A stretch of DNA of 64,000 bases from Kappaphycus alvarezii (lineage: Eukaryota; Rhodophyta; Florideophyceae; Gigartinales; Solieriaceae), in the NCBI GenBank assembly GCA_002205965.3, contig NADL03000065.1, forward strand, positions 372,001 through 436,000, read 5' to 3'. The position numbers and the translations under genes were made by a program. The notes under the pieces are model-generated. The model ran no database searches, was not told where the DNA came from, and was given only the letters and a program-made list of their open reading frames with translations. Positions 23,831 to 37,062 of this stretch are shown piece by piece. The first letter of the stretch is position 1, and each line of letters opens with the position of its first letter.

Positions 23831-26800
23831 TCCAATAAGACCACCATAATTTGAAATTCACCAATAGTTTTCAGATTTACTCAGATCTCTGCATTTTAAT
23901 CAATAGTTGAAATAGCCACTATCAAATTTCATAAAGATGATATCCATTCCGAATTATTTAGCGTATTTTCAATTAATTTATGTAATAGCATTGCAGGGAG
24001 CCATTTATGTAAATGAATAGGTAACTTTGCATACATATTTAATTTGCGCGAAAGTTCTATTATGTCAATGAACAGTCTTAATATGTGTAAAGTACGAGTA
24101 TCGCATGTTTTATATACAGCGAACGTAAAATTTTTCATAGTACCAGTGAACGGTCCTAAGCGGACAGCAGGAAATGATCAGAACATAGGAGTATTCTTAA
24201 ATAGTTACGCAAGAATGCAATACCTGAATAATATCAACATTTTATACAATATCAAGTGTAAACAGATTCTTGGAACTTAATTAGATATTATAGAGAGATT
24301 ATTACCATAAAAACGAAAATTTACCAGACAAAACATGAATGTAATTGAAAGAGTGTTAAGAACATTATTCTGCTTTTAAATAAAAAAAGAAGATATTCAA
24401 CATTTTCAGAAATTTTCAAGTTCAAATGGAGAAATTATCTTACTCCACAATAGAGCAAGAACTTTCTTTTATTTTATTTGTCAGCTTCAAGCCAAAAATT
24501 TACCAGGGTCACAATATTTGCAATTTTACGAGACTATAACTAGAAAAAATACTCAAGTAGTGCAATTAATAAACAATAATTATGGTTTTATCGTTTGAGA
24601 TGCCAAAAAATATCTTTCAGTCTAGAATTATCAACCTTCTCTATACAGTAAAATGAAGCAAAGGGAGTTAATAATGAATGTAATTTTCCCTATATCTTAT
24701 GAGGCCAAAAAAGTCTCGAACTGCACGATAAAATAGCATTTTCTAACTGTTTCATTGCTAATATTTGAAGAAAGGAAGCAGAATTCTTATACTAATCCTA
24801 ATGTGAGTTTCAATATTTGCATCACCATTAATACTTAGGCTCCGCTGCACTCGACACTAGCAAAAATGAAGCAAATGTATAGATTATAATAAAAATATAC
24901 ATGTAATCGTGAAGTCACGAAATATTCATTACTAAGTGAGTACCATTGTCTATCAAGTTTGTTCCATAAGATTCAATAATAAATAATGCCAAAAATAATC
25001 AGGTCGTATTAACAAATGTTTTTTGCACCTAAACGAACTCAAGCGAAATATTTTCATATTATAACAAATTCTTAGTGTACTATCTAAACTAATGCAGCAT
25101 ACCATTGAACCAGGCGTGAAACTGCTCCATCATATTTCGCCCCTTTATGTATCATTGAAACGGATTCTGTGTGCGCAATTTATGCGTCCTTTGAATATAA
25201 GGTTTGGAAACAAATATTGGAAGCATCCACGGGAAATTTAATTACGAGAAGCAATAGTAATCTGAAATAAAGTATCTTGGGTTTGCCTGCAGAAGCACAG
25301 TGAAGCAATACAATGAAGAGCGAGGAACAAAATGTTCAATAAAATGAGGAAATGAATAATTGCTGGGTACCTTGGGATAGATTTTATGGTGATGAAACTG
25401 AAAACAGGAGGACGGCCGATGTAGATATCGCTAGTTGTTTGCGTATCAGCTTTCAACTTACTGCCTGTTGCATTTCTATTGATTATTAGTACTAGTGCAT
25501 TTCGCCGCGTAATTATGTAAGCATCGCCTTAACAAATACGCTACGCAATTCGAAAGTCGGATTCTGTAATTCACTACTTGAAGTTTTCGTTTTCAGAAAC
25601 GATCTAATATTGAAATTAAGTTGCGTAATATTAATATAAACAGTTAATTTATTTCTATTGAAGCGCCAAATACCGGTAGAAACCCAAAAGCCGAGGAAGC
25701 GGTTTTGATGTTACTGGACTAGTGTTAAAAGAAAAAGTTACAAATGAAAAACTTTTCGAAAAGTCATAAAACTGTACCTAAAGTGATAATATGTGAGTTT
25801 AAGGGCTACTGAGACGAACTAAGAAATTAGGGGCGTTATTGCCGACGTCCTATGAGGATGAGAACGACATGTGTAATTTTCAATGTTTGGAGAACATGGT
25901 AAGATTAGTCGAAAGATATAACAGCGGCGACCCGCAGCGATTCCAGGGGACACTTAAACAGAATTATATGGAATAAAGTCAACCTTCGAAAGAAAATTCA
26001 GATTTGACATAAATCGCTTTTTTGTAAAGTATAAAGGACTCAGAGGATACCTGAACACTGAAGATAGTAATTCCTCAAAAATCTAAGCTTATGGTCCCTA
26101 TTACGGGCAACAGTATGTTCGAAATTATATTTGCGGGCTAAAAATAATAAGATAGGCATAATTTACTACTGAAACAAGCAAAGGAAAGGAAACTAGTAAT
26201 ATTAGCTCTAGTGAACAGTAAGAACATATTTGTAGCTTTAACGCGCATATATAAACTATATACTTTTATAAGTAAGGTTCTTATCAATTTGAGGGAAAGG
26301 AAGTATAATGATACTCTCAGGGATAAGATTCCGCCGCTTGAGGCAGCTCAACTATGGGAATGTTTTCGAAACACAATCAATCCTCATACGCCAGTTCGAC
26401 CTTTTCAGGATTCTAGGTGTAGTAAAGTAGCATGATAATCATGAGAAAGTCATCAGCGGGGGGGAAAACCACAAGTAGAAACTAGTAGAAAGGAAAAACA
26501 CGGAACTAGAATTCTCAAATAGTTTTCCGGTTGGAATTAAATCAATGTAAACAGCTGAAATATGAGGCGCCATTTTGGAAAAATTTAGTATTCGCTCGCG
26601 ATAACTACATGCTTTTACTTTCATCTCAATTCTATTTCACTTTATATGGCTATATTTGATTTTTTTGTATTAAATGGGACATATTATCTCTTTACGGGAG
26701 TATCTCGGACCGAAGGTCTTATATATGTTCATGACGTCGAATGGCACCAAATGAGTGGGCTTTGGTACTACTTCCGGTGATATAATATTAGCCTTTAAAC

Positions 26801-29800
26801 TTAGAGTCATACATATATTATCATGGAGAAACATAAAAGGATCCATTTATTAATTTTCCGTCTTACGAAAAACGAAAACTGAGTAGAACACACTTTTGGA
26901 TAAATTTGCATTGTGGCTTCAACGGTGAAAGTTTTGGGGTTTTAGGAAGAAAAAGTGCTGTAAAAGTTTCTGTAACGTAATTTTTCCCGATCAATGACGT
27001 AAGTAAAGGTCTTGAACAGAATTTGTACGACTATAAATTATTGAAAAGGGAAACTTGCAAATAAACATATCGTAGGAAGAAGAAGTCAAATAAAATCCAT
27101 TTATATCTCTACAAATTCTGATGATATAAATAAACACTCCAATCCAGGAAGCATGAGTCAGAGGAACCGATCTACGGATAAAGTAGAACAAAATGCCTAT
27201 TTAATGGGTTTTAGCTGCGATTTTTGAAATATAAGTCCTTCAAGCGAAATCACTTTAAATCTTATCTCGTCATACTATTCGAGTCTTAAATTGAACTGTT
27301 GTACTCATCGAAAGTGCATTTATAGACAAACAACTGGTATTTTGGGAAGAGCTGTGTCACAGTTTGGCCATATAATAAATTCTTTTTAACACACGGGATA
27401 AAGATGATGATGTGTTAGAAGGCTTAGTTGATTTTTTCCCCAAAAATAAGGATTACACGAGAGATAATGTACAGAATCGTCTAGAAATCTCCAAAAGTAC
27501 TTTCGTTGAAGCAGAAGATTATCGATATCTGTTCTGTAACGAAGAAGGGGCTCTGAACATTGCTTGAAATAATGACACCAACGATGCGGATGTAAGTAAG
27601 GTCCATCATCACTTAACTTACATCAAGCAGTTATCATCAACTGATTGACCTATAATTTCAGCGATGTTAAACACTAAGGCAAGTAAATTTGATTTTAAAG
27701 TCCTTTCAAGGGTTATTAAAGTTCATAATAACGGATATTCTGACTCTAATAACTCAGAATAGGCTATTTTATTCTATGTTTCTGTACATTTCAACGCTAA
27801 AACCTCCTAAAACTCACAATTATATAAAAAAGTTGATATAATCAACTTCAAGGATTTCAAGCACTACAGGAATCCACAAGTAGGTCTTTCTTATATTATT
27901 TTTCAGAATGTGAGGAGAAAATAAGATTTTTCAGGCCAAATGTTCCAACAAGAATTGAAAAAAGGAAGTGGGGTGCTCTACTGGAGTAGACGAGGACAAA
28001 CAGTATCTTGGAGAACATGAAAAGGTTAAAGAGAAAACGGCTAACATTAGGATCACGCCAATAAGAAGTAAATAGATGGAGGTTTATCATCAATTAGCTG
28101 ATAATATGGCATCAAGGCCATATTACATGCAACCGTGACAGTTATTCTTCCCTTAAACCGACTTAAATGCTTAATAGATCAATTTACTGCACTTTAAGAA
28201 CAATTAGTCTCTCTATGATGTTTCGTAGCTTTAAGTTGCGGATGTGCTGCATTACTGGAATTTTTGGGAAGGTAGCAAATGTTGAAGGTAAGTAAGTTCC
28301 TGTCTTCGTGGAGAAGGCACTCCTCCCTAATTCGGATATTTCTCATAATCAATGAATGTAGTCTGCTATACCCCAGACTAAGTGGCTAGATCAATTAAGC
28401 TCAATATTCGAAGATTTTTTAACGAAGGGGTCGAATTTTTCCTCGATATATCCATTATTGAAATATCTGTCAGGTTTATTTTCTGAGGATGTAAGCGTTT
28501 CGGGTCTTACTTCACGACTGAATAAAGATGATGATTTTATCGAAATAGCCGGATGAAAAATCGAAACTGAGAAGAGAAAATTCCCCGACTAACAAGATAA
28601 AAGACTTAAGATAGTTTTTACCACTATTATTTATCGTTTTTTTTGCACCCGCGTAAACAGATGCCTTCAGGTTGTGTTCATTTTAATTAATACTGGAGTA
28701 AAATGCTAATCATATAGTAATCACAAAAGTTATTGGAGTCGTATTACTGAAGCTATTGTTCCCGACTTTTTAACCAACATTAGTTCCTGATCTCCGCAAG
28801 GCTACAGGATAGAAATTGAACAACTGTTTCAATACCCGAAGAGACATTCTTAACACCTCATGAGAAAAATATACCCAAAGATACGATAGAAAACAATTAC
28901 TTGCCATAAACTGGAAAGAAGATGTTCTTACTGAGGTTTAATTTCTCAAACAGCACCAAAGAGTGATCAGTTATCTGACTTAATATTAATCTATGTTGCC
29001 GTTGGAGCTCATTTAAGCGGCTGTCTAAAGAAATGATAGAACAGTTTTCATGTAAAACATTTCAAAAGCAAATGAAATCTTACGAACGAATGACGCTAAG
29101 TGAAAAAAAGAAAAGGTAAAAAAATAATAAAGTAATTCAATATTAAACTGTGCACACCGACAGACTCTCATTTATTACACTTTTGTGCTGATCCATAATA
29201 CGGCGGCTTTATGAAATTTTGCGTATGAAACGAAATTTGAATGCTGAAATATGTGCCATGCTTATTCTGTCCCTAGAATAGAAAGTCAAAAAAATTTAGT
29301 ATGAAAATATATTAAAATCTACCCTGCGATGTAATATTTGTTACTTCAAAGTAAAAAATTGTCCCGAAAAAATTGGAACGATTATTTTTAGCTTCTCTTC
29401 AATAATTAATAATTTTTTTGGCTAAGCAAATACCGATTTATCTAAGTTCGAGTAAGATCATATCAGTCAAAAAACTCTAACACGCGTTGGTATGTCTCGA
29501 AAACGTCATATTTTAAGCTAGGGCCCTTCAATGGCATTTCAATTATTTCCGATGATATCGAATTCCTTAATTGCGGTCGGTAAAGCATTAAGTATAGATA
29601 ATTTTTGCCTCCTCGAAAACGCAGCCGAATTCTTTGGAAAAGTTTTTCGCTAATTTAAATTTCATGTAGTAACTTCTGGCTTAAATTGGGCAAAAAAGGC
29701 CTTTCACTCCGAGAATAGTCAGAACAGTCATCATTTTCAGCATCTGCCGCGCCTGCAGAATTTTCTGTAAGGATCATGTATAAACATCAATACTCTCAAA

Positions 29801-32800
29801 ATTGAATCATCAAAATGCTATGGTGCCTTATTTAAGGTACTCACCAGCGAGCTCGACTCGTTAATATAAATGAATAAGGCTCGACTTTCGTACGAAATAC
29901 TCGATAATTTGAAGGATACGACGAGGTTCTACAAGTATATGGCTGAACGGAATCGCCAAGCGGGATGTAGTGTAGTACAAAGATTTGTATTTCCGATCAG
30001 ATATTGCCGGGGTCATATTGAAATCAAATGTCCATGAACCCAAAGATGAGCTGAAAAGTCGTTGGATCTGAATAGCTCGCCTTAGTTTCTAGTCTCGTTA
30101 CGTGGCAAATTATTTGGACAAACTTTATTATGTACTTTATTGTGCTCTCAAATATTACTACCGTGATATGTAAAGATGTTTGGGTACATCGCAAAGGACG
30201 TTGAAGGGCTTGACCAGAATAAAATGGCGCATTTTTTATCGTTATAAATTGGTGGAGAATCTCAAATCGTTTCAATAACGATGTCTCTCATAAGCGAGAA
30301 GTGTTCGAAACAGTCGGGAGAACAATTGCTCCGTTCATAGTCTAGAAATTCTGCAAGTGGAAAGTAGAATGGCATAAAACAGTATACTTAATTTATTTCA
30401 TTTGATGCTCACTTGAGGGGAAAAATACGAGAACGAAACGTTTTTAGCTTCTAAGCTGACTTAAAAGGACTACATGTGAGGACTTATTGTATAATAAAAT
30501 AGCGCTGACCGGAGAGGACCGTTTAGTCCTTTCGTAAAGTCTAGGTTTTAAAGATATAAGATGTCAGAAAAAAACAACGATCCTTGTTCGAGTCTAAGTA
30601 CCAGTTAGGGAACATTCTAAGTTTTGCTAGGCTCTGGTTTGATAAATTTTGAGTAAGTAGCAAATTAAAACTTCAAAGGCGAACCATCTACTTCTTGTAC
30701 GATTAATAAAAATGCTTTTGGCCACAAAGTGAGGTACAGAAAGCTTTTGCGCAAGATAATGCTCTTGGCGGCACTTAAGAAAAGGTGAGGCACGTCTTGA
30801 AAGTAACTTGACCGTCACAAGATCATCAGCAATTCTTTCATGATCTAATTATATTCACTATTCTGGTAAAATAAGAAAAAAATTAATTGAGGAACAAAAA
30901 ATACGGATGCGGAATCGATGAAATAGGCCGTGAGATAACTATGAGACCGTAACATATTTTGGAGTCCCATATTGAAAGCTGAGTTCAGTGATTTCGTGGC
31001 TTTCTATTCTTCAGCATACGCTTAATACGTGTAATGGGCCCTTAAATACGATTGACAAACCTAATTCGCGCTTAGATTTGAAAATGACGATTCCATTGTA
31101 CAAGAAGTGCTAATCTTTCTGGTTACGTGTATAACTAATCTCGAAGTCAGATTAATATTCAACGCAGAACTTTTGAAATTTAAAAGAATTTATAGCTCTG
31201 TAGTATAGAAAAATAGACTGTTTACGCTCAGTAGTAACTCTAAAGAACAACTCAATCGAATCAAAAATCGGCAATAGACTCTAGCGATGTGTTCTGCCTG
31301 ATCAAGAAATATTATTAAGATGTTCCTAGGGCAAATAGACATCAATATTTATTCAAGCGCCTACCTCATCGAGTTCAATTTTTTGGTTGTTGAATATATC
31401 CCGTCGTTCTAAATTGAACCCCTCAACCTATTCGTTTACATATGCCTTCTAAAATGAGTTTTTTTCTAGGTGAAAATCATTCCTGTTTGAATGATGGATG
31501 CTAGAGGTTATAGGAAAGGCGGATCTAAAACCTTCATATTTCCTTATCAAACGAGACAAAATGTTCATTCTAAATATTGTTTGACTATTTTAAAACTGAC
31601 TCGACTTGGCGGAGGACCAATTTAAGGGTTTCCCAAAAAACATACTATGCTTAAAAGCGTAAATCTTTCAAAGGATGTGTCAGGACTTTGTACTTCTCAA
31701 TGAGCTGTATATGGGCAAAATACCTTTTCAAGTTATACATACTAAGGTCAAAGTAGGATATCAGAAAATTCAAAATTGCGCCACTGAATTAATTGATTCA
31801 TACGTAAAGTATCCAAAGAGGAATTTTATGTCCAAGTACGGGCTTTAATATTATTTCTAGGTTCCAGGTGTCAGAAATGTTCGAGGTGCCACAGCAAGTT
31901 TAAAATTTTATTCCCTTTCATTTTGACGAACTCGTACCGAGTCCATTTTAAATTCTCTTTGTGTCTAGTAACTAAATGATATTGCGACATTTTGATCGTT
32001 TGTGGAGTTAGTTTCTTGAGTAGATAGATCAGAAGGTAAACAGTCGCACATTAAGATAGCAAAAAGTGGTGAGCTATTATGTACTGCAGGAGAGAAACGC
32101 AGGGAATCTTATTGTGCTTTGTAATATCGCGCTACTGTATTGAATGCTTGGTTTGATACTAAAGGTACTGTACGAGATTTTCTGGTATTTTATGTAAGGA
32201 ATTTGCAAAAAATAATCAAAGAGTATTACCAGAGCTTAGAAAAGGTCTCTTAACGGACCTTTTTTAGCTATTTGTTTGATAAAAATCCGTTATAGAGCCA
32301 TTCTTGGAGCTCAACAGGATTTTATGGTTCCTGATACAGAAATTAGTCATTATTTGCAATTAGCTTCCATTTTAAAGAGAAAATATGGTAAGAGTGATTT
32401 AATTAGAGGTTTTTGTCTGATGTGTAAACAGCATTGGCAAAAAGTGCCACTGCAAGACCTGTCCCTCTGTGTTATCAATACTTTCCTAAATATTGAAGCG
32501 AAAATTAATACGCCATGGGAGTCTTTACTACAAGTAAGAAGTTTAACTTGTAGCTTTAGGAAATGGTTAAATATGCAGGTGACGTATTCAGGACTGTTCG
32601 AGATAATTAAGGTAATTTCGGTTGTCGACTAAAATGAAGACACCATTTTCTCACCCAGAGCGTAACTTTTGTAAGCATCCCTGAACAGCAAAAATAGCCT
32701 TCTTATACGGCTAGAAGGTCCTAGTCTAGCTGTAATTGCCTTGATGAAGAGAAGGGAAGCATTTCACTTCAAATACATGTTAAACAGCAGTCTATAGCGA

Positions 32801-34715
32801 CTATCCGTATTTCAATGCTGAATTCGACCATTAATATAACAGTTCATAGATATTATGTACGAATATACATCAGTAACAAATAGTACCGGTTATAAAAGAT
32901 AATAAACTGATTTTGGCATCTAGGAAGTAACAATACATCTGTTCGATGGTAATCCACACATTTGGTCCCCCGCGCGTTGTAGTGTGCAATAGAATAATAA
33001 TTAATCAGGAATAGATAAGCATAGTTCCCGGAGTAATCATAGCAGTACATTAAACGAGGCGCAAATTCTCCAATTTTACAGCTATAAAGTCCCATTGAGT
33101 TGAAATTTCATTGCATAGGTTTCCTTTTCGTAATTTCTTTAGTTTCAACTTTCTATTCCTTGAAAAGAACGATGGCTGAGCAAAAAAAGATGTTTGAACT
33201 AATAAACGTGTCGATTTAGTAAATAGAACGGCGATAATTAGTCATATGCCATAAATTTGTTTTTAATTTGGGAAGAATACATAAATACAATCATCTTTGA
33301 GTAGACCGGGAACACTATTCACAGAGAGCTTATTGAACTTTTTCTTGGTAACTAAACATAATCGATACATTGTGCACTTTCGAAAAGTTATTTTGAAATT
33401 AATTCAAGTGAAACTTAATGGGCCACCCAGTACAGGACTTGACTTTTGTGAATGTAAGATCCAAATTAAAATTTCTGATCCTGTATATCTGTATCATCAA
33501 CAAACAAACGACTCCGTATCCCGCATATTGGATACCTATTTTAAGGGTGACAATAAAATACAGAAACGAACTCTCTCTAACGACAAAAATGCAATCGGAG
33601 CATAAAATATTTATTCCTAAGGTATCCGCTAAGATATTACACAAGCTTATACAGACAAAACTTTTTTCTTGTTGTATGGAAAGGCCTATCTACTAATAAA
33701 AAACGTTGAGGAGTCAGTTTGAGAATAAATTGAAGCCAGAAGTATATTTTCATTTTCAATTTACTTGAATTTTCCGTTTAAATATCTTCAATATACGTTA
33801 AAAAGGGTATATTCACAAAGTTATTAATTTTTGTGAGCAATTTATGAATGTTCAAAACAAGACGGTGTGTCTTTGATAATTTTTTGATAAAGGTATAACT
33901 GGATGTGTGAATATCACGCAGTAGAGCAAAAGTTAGCATTTAAAAAGGGTGGGTATCTAATTTTCCTTATTTAAAACTGTTGAGTACGCTAACGATAGTA
34001 TAAAATCCCAGTAGAATATTTATGAACCACACAAATTAGTGGGAAAAATATGAAGCACTTTACTGTTAATAGAGCCAGCCATGCGCTTCCGTAATAACAG
34101 AACATTGAAAAGGTTAAACATTAATAGTAGGATTATTGTTCATAAAAAGTAAACATGAAGTAAAAAATCGTAGGAAAATGCATGCTTTTACTCAACTAAA
34201 TTTCGAAGTTAGTATTTGTGAAGCTATTCATAGGTAGGGATAATCTAGTATAGTGTGACAGGAATATTATGATTTTATTGATAAAATTGTTACAAAAATT
34301 TGTAGAGAGAGTCATGAATTTACGCAGCTTGTACCCCAACAGGAATACTGAATAAGAATGTTTACGATCGCTATATATGGTACGTAAATAATGTGGGAAA
34401 TAAGTGAAACGAATCATAATATGGAAAAATATTCCTAAAATAGGATCAAGTAATTAAACTAAGCGACAGAAAAATTTTGTGAAATTCTCGGAGTAAATGA
34501 TGAAAATTATATACAAACAAATACTTTTGGAAAGGAAGTACAAAAGAAGGTATTTTCTCCAATGGTTTCAATAAATATTAAAAACTCTTGAATCATTATC
34601 GAGACAGTAAATATAACTTGATGAAACGTAAAGCTAAATAATGAACAAATATAGTTTTGAAAAATAGAAGATCCAAGAAGTAAAGCAAAAATATGGCTGA
34701 TATCGGTTCCAGCGG
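23831..34715. other. AT-rich gene-poor DNA
   Basis: No ORF with a family signature, no LTR pair and no tRNA-like structure was found on reading. The longest frame is the one at 32324-32632, listed separately. Confidence 0.6.
32324..32632 (+). CDS. Hypothetical ORF, about 102 aa from the first ATG
   Basis: Open frame of 118 codons from the last upstream stop, first ATG at 32324. The product is mixed in composition with a Cys-containing GFCLMCKQHW segment and a Trp-containing C-terminal half. It is not recognised. Length is modest, but this is the longest frame in roughly 10 kb of AT-rich DNA. It may well be chance. Confidence 0.15.
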   Translation: MVPDTEISHYLQLASILKRKYGKSDLIRGFCLMCKQHWQKVPLQDLSLCVINTFLNIEAKINTPWESLLQVRSLTCSFRKWLNMQVTYSGLFEIIKVISVVD

Positions 34716-34826
34716 ACATTCGCTACCGAATGTGTAGCTGCTAACTTCGAAGTTGAACGCCTGTTGCCAGATTTTAGGCACCGATACGTATTTTTGGACG
34801 GTGGAACGGAAGTATCCGTCCAAAAA
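34716..34826. repeat. Three successive hairpins
   Basis: Three inverted repeats within 111 bp: ACATTCG/CGAATGT with a 4-nt loop (34716-34722 and 34727-34733), the 12-bp perfect palindrome AACTTCGAAGTT (34743-34754), and an 11-bp perfect stem TTTTTGGACGG/CCGTCCAAAAA with a 14-nt loop (34791-34801 and 34816-34826). They sit where the AT-rich desert changes to GC-richer DNA, just past the 3' end of the decayed - strand ORF. Confidence 0.75.
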
Positions 34827-34847
34827 ACCTGTCCGACGCCATAGGAT

Positions 34848-35690
34848 TCACGTTTGCGTAAAAAGAGTAATATTAAATACTGATTTTCGATTTTTTGTGG
34901 ACGGGTAAGTGTTAGCTCTCATAAACCCCCTCGAACCCATAATGGGCGGCTTTCTGGCAGATTTAGAGATAAATGAACTCACTACATACATTATGTGTCC
35001 CGGACAAGGGGGTAGAGAGGTTAGTAACATTGAAAGATCGCGAAATTCTTCCACACGTGAGTGAACTGGCTCCTTGTCCATAGCCTTCAACGAGTTGTGG
35101 GGCGGGTTTGAGGGCAACTTGTTGCAGTTTGAACAAGCATTTGAGACCGTGAAGTTCTCGTTCTGCGTCGAAAGTGGGACACGGGAAGCGACACTTGCGG
35201 TCATATCTGCGCGTCCTTCAATGACGCCTTCTTCCATCCGTGGGCAAAAATTCACGTTTAGAAAGAGCTTTTCCGGCGTCCGCAGAGCCGCGAACAATAG
35301 TGTGATCCTCTCAGTGATGCGGGCTTCCATAGCATCTGAAGCCTCCCTTTGGGCCTTGCGAGCCTCGAAATCGAGCTCCTTGTCCTTAACTTCTCATAGA
35401 GACATAGCTTCCTCGTTCTTGTTGGTGAGATTAATCGCTAATTGCCGTCACAAGCGGTCAGAAATCGTTAACCGAACATTATCGTCCATTTCCTGCGGCA
35501 AAACGTGAAATTGCTCGACAACCCCTTGGCCGATGAAGTAGAAATCCCATACAGGCTTTTGCTGTCGAATATTCCTTTTCAAAATGTACTCTTTTCGTTT
35601 TACGTGTCTAGAATCTATGCTTCAGACGGGGTAGTAAGTTTTATATAGACGGTTGCTTTGCAATTATGCTTAAAGTAGTATCGCGAACGA
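34848..35690 (-). pseudogene. Unknown charged protein with three in-frame TGA codons
   Basis: On the - strand a single frame stays open in sense from about 35690 to 34848 apart from three stops, all TGA: after TYYPV, after TISDRL, and after EEAMSL. The product has a Lys/Arg-rich start (RHVKRKEYILKRNI), a long charged, probably coiled-coil part (KDKELDFEARKAQREASDA), and a CSNCNK Cys pair. The last 160 residues are uninterrupted. The opposite strand is also open over part of this, but its Ser-rich text looks like the antisense of the charged protein. It is not recognised; a gag-like protein of a retroelement is possible. Confidence 0.45.
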
Positions 35691-36285
35691 CGTTGGGTCG
35701 TTAAAATTAACTCTTAGTCGTCGATGCGAACTTCAGAAACAAGGGACCAGCCTATTAATTGATTATGATTCGCAATATGGCCCCTTATCAGACCCTGTTC
35801 AAGAATTAGCGCGGCTCAAGAGATTTTGTCGTCAACTGGAGGTCTTCGAAAACTTGATCCATTTAGCCCTCTTCTTCCTAGTCCCGTAGATGATATACGC
35901 AGTGAAAGAGGTTGAAGAGAGGAACAGAGGAGAAATAACCGGGAAAGGAGGTCAACTGGGAGCAAAAACCGTGGGAAAAATGTCTTTCGTGACGACTTTG
36001 ATTTTACTTGACAGTATGGTGGCTCCTTCTCGAACCTTTCGTAGTGGTAGGCTGTCATTCGCCCAATTAATAGCAATGGAAAACCTATAACATTCTGTAC
36101 CGCTTATTTTCGGGCTATCATTGGTTCGGGTAGCTTCAATATGCAAGTATTAAAGCGATAAATACGATACTCTTGTACTACGATACTACTCTCACTGTAA
36201 ACTGTAGCTAAACGCTCTCGTGAAAGGAATTCTAAACGGACTATACATTTAAACATACTGCCAAGCGATTTTAGTTTTGCGATAT
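35691..36285. other. No recognisable gene
   Basis: Short frames are present on both strands (the longest about 86 codons on -), none with a family signature. They may belong to the decayed element next to it. Confidence 0.4.
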
Positions 36286-36500
36286 TTTTGGTGCCGCCGT
36301 TTTATTTGATGCGTTTTGGAATCGTAATGCGAAGTTGGAAAATTTGTATTGATTTAGAAAAATGATGATGGTGGCCATGAATTTCTGCCAAACGCGAAAG
36401 CTGGGGCCTAAGTATGACGATGGCTCAACATTACAGAGCATTACACTGTCAACATCACCTTGTGGCGAGAGGATATTACACTGACTTGTTTTTTTATTCG
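36286..36500 (+). repeat. Dispersed repeat, copy 1
   Basis: Aligns by eye with 57488-57668 on the same strand: shared blocks include ATTTGTATTGA, AATGATGATGG, ATTACAGA(G/A)CATTACACTGT and the end TTGTGG(C/A)GAGA. Read on +, both copies share the peptide NITEHYTV(N/E)ITLWRED after a frame change, and before it FVL...KN(D/N)DG.H(E/D)FL. This suggests decayed copies of one protein-coding element. The family is not recognised. Confidence 0.6.
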
Positions 36501-37057
36501 CGAGTGACAATCGCCTTGGGCAGATTCGAATCGTCTTTTTAAACCCATTGCTCTATGAAACTTTGAGCTGTCCCGTAGACTTGGTTTTGCGCAGTATTTC
36601 GTTACGTTGCTGGCGTCCAAGGTTTTCTGCGACATCCTGGCTTGATCGTATCCAGGCAACGTTAGTCATTTCACCTGCTTTGTAGGCTCAGCGAATGTCC
36701 AAAATTTCGTTCATGAGCCTTACTTCTCTGAGACGTCTATAAGCCCTAATGGTGTCTAACACACTTTTGGAATCCGTGAAGATAGAGTGTACTATGATAC
36801 AAGAACTTCAGGCTTTCTCCGTAATCTTATCTATAGGAGAAATCATAAGTTTCGCCAGCTATCTTTGACCGAGTAGCACCTCGGCACTTGGATGATGACC
36901 AATTGAGGATGTGACATGTGTTGTGGTCGTCCACAACGTAAACGATAATTCGGAGTTGGCTTGTAGCATCATGATTTGTAATGTAACCACTATTTGCGAG
37001 ACGTGCATTTTTAAACTGTTCTTCTCGAGTGGTTTAAATTTAGGCGTAAGTTACCTT
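36501..37057. other. No recognisable gene
   Basis: Flank of the gypsy insertion. Only short frames are seen, and nothing was recognised. Confidence 0.4.
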
Positions 37058-37062
37058 GTCCC
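37058..37062. repeat. Target-site duplication GTCCC, left
   Basis: GTCCC directly before the TG that opens the left LTR. It matches 45909-45913 exactly. Confidence 0.9.

Noticed and set aside
35074..35508. 144-codon + strand frame
   Set aside because: Its Ser-rich text is the antisense of a charged, coiled-coil-like - strand protein that reads better; no family signature.
34848..35690. Alternative genetic code (TGA as a sense codon)
   Set aside because: The SKI2, gag and integrase frames show no in-frame TGA used as sense, and gag ends in TGA. Three TGA in one decayed ORF fit C-to-T change better.
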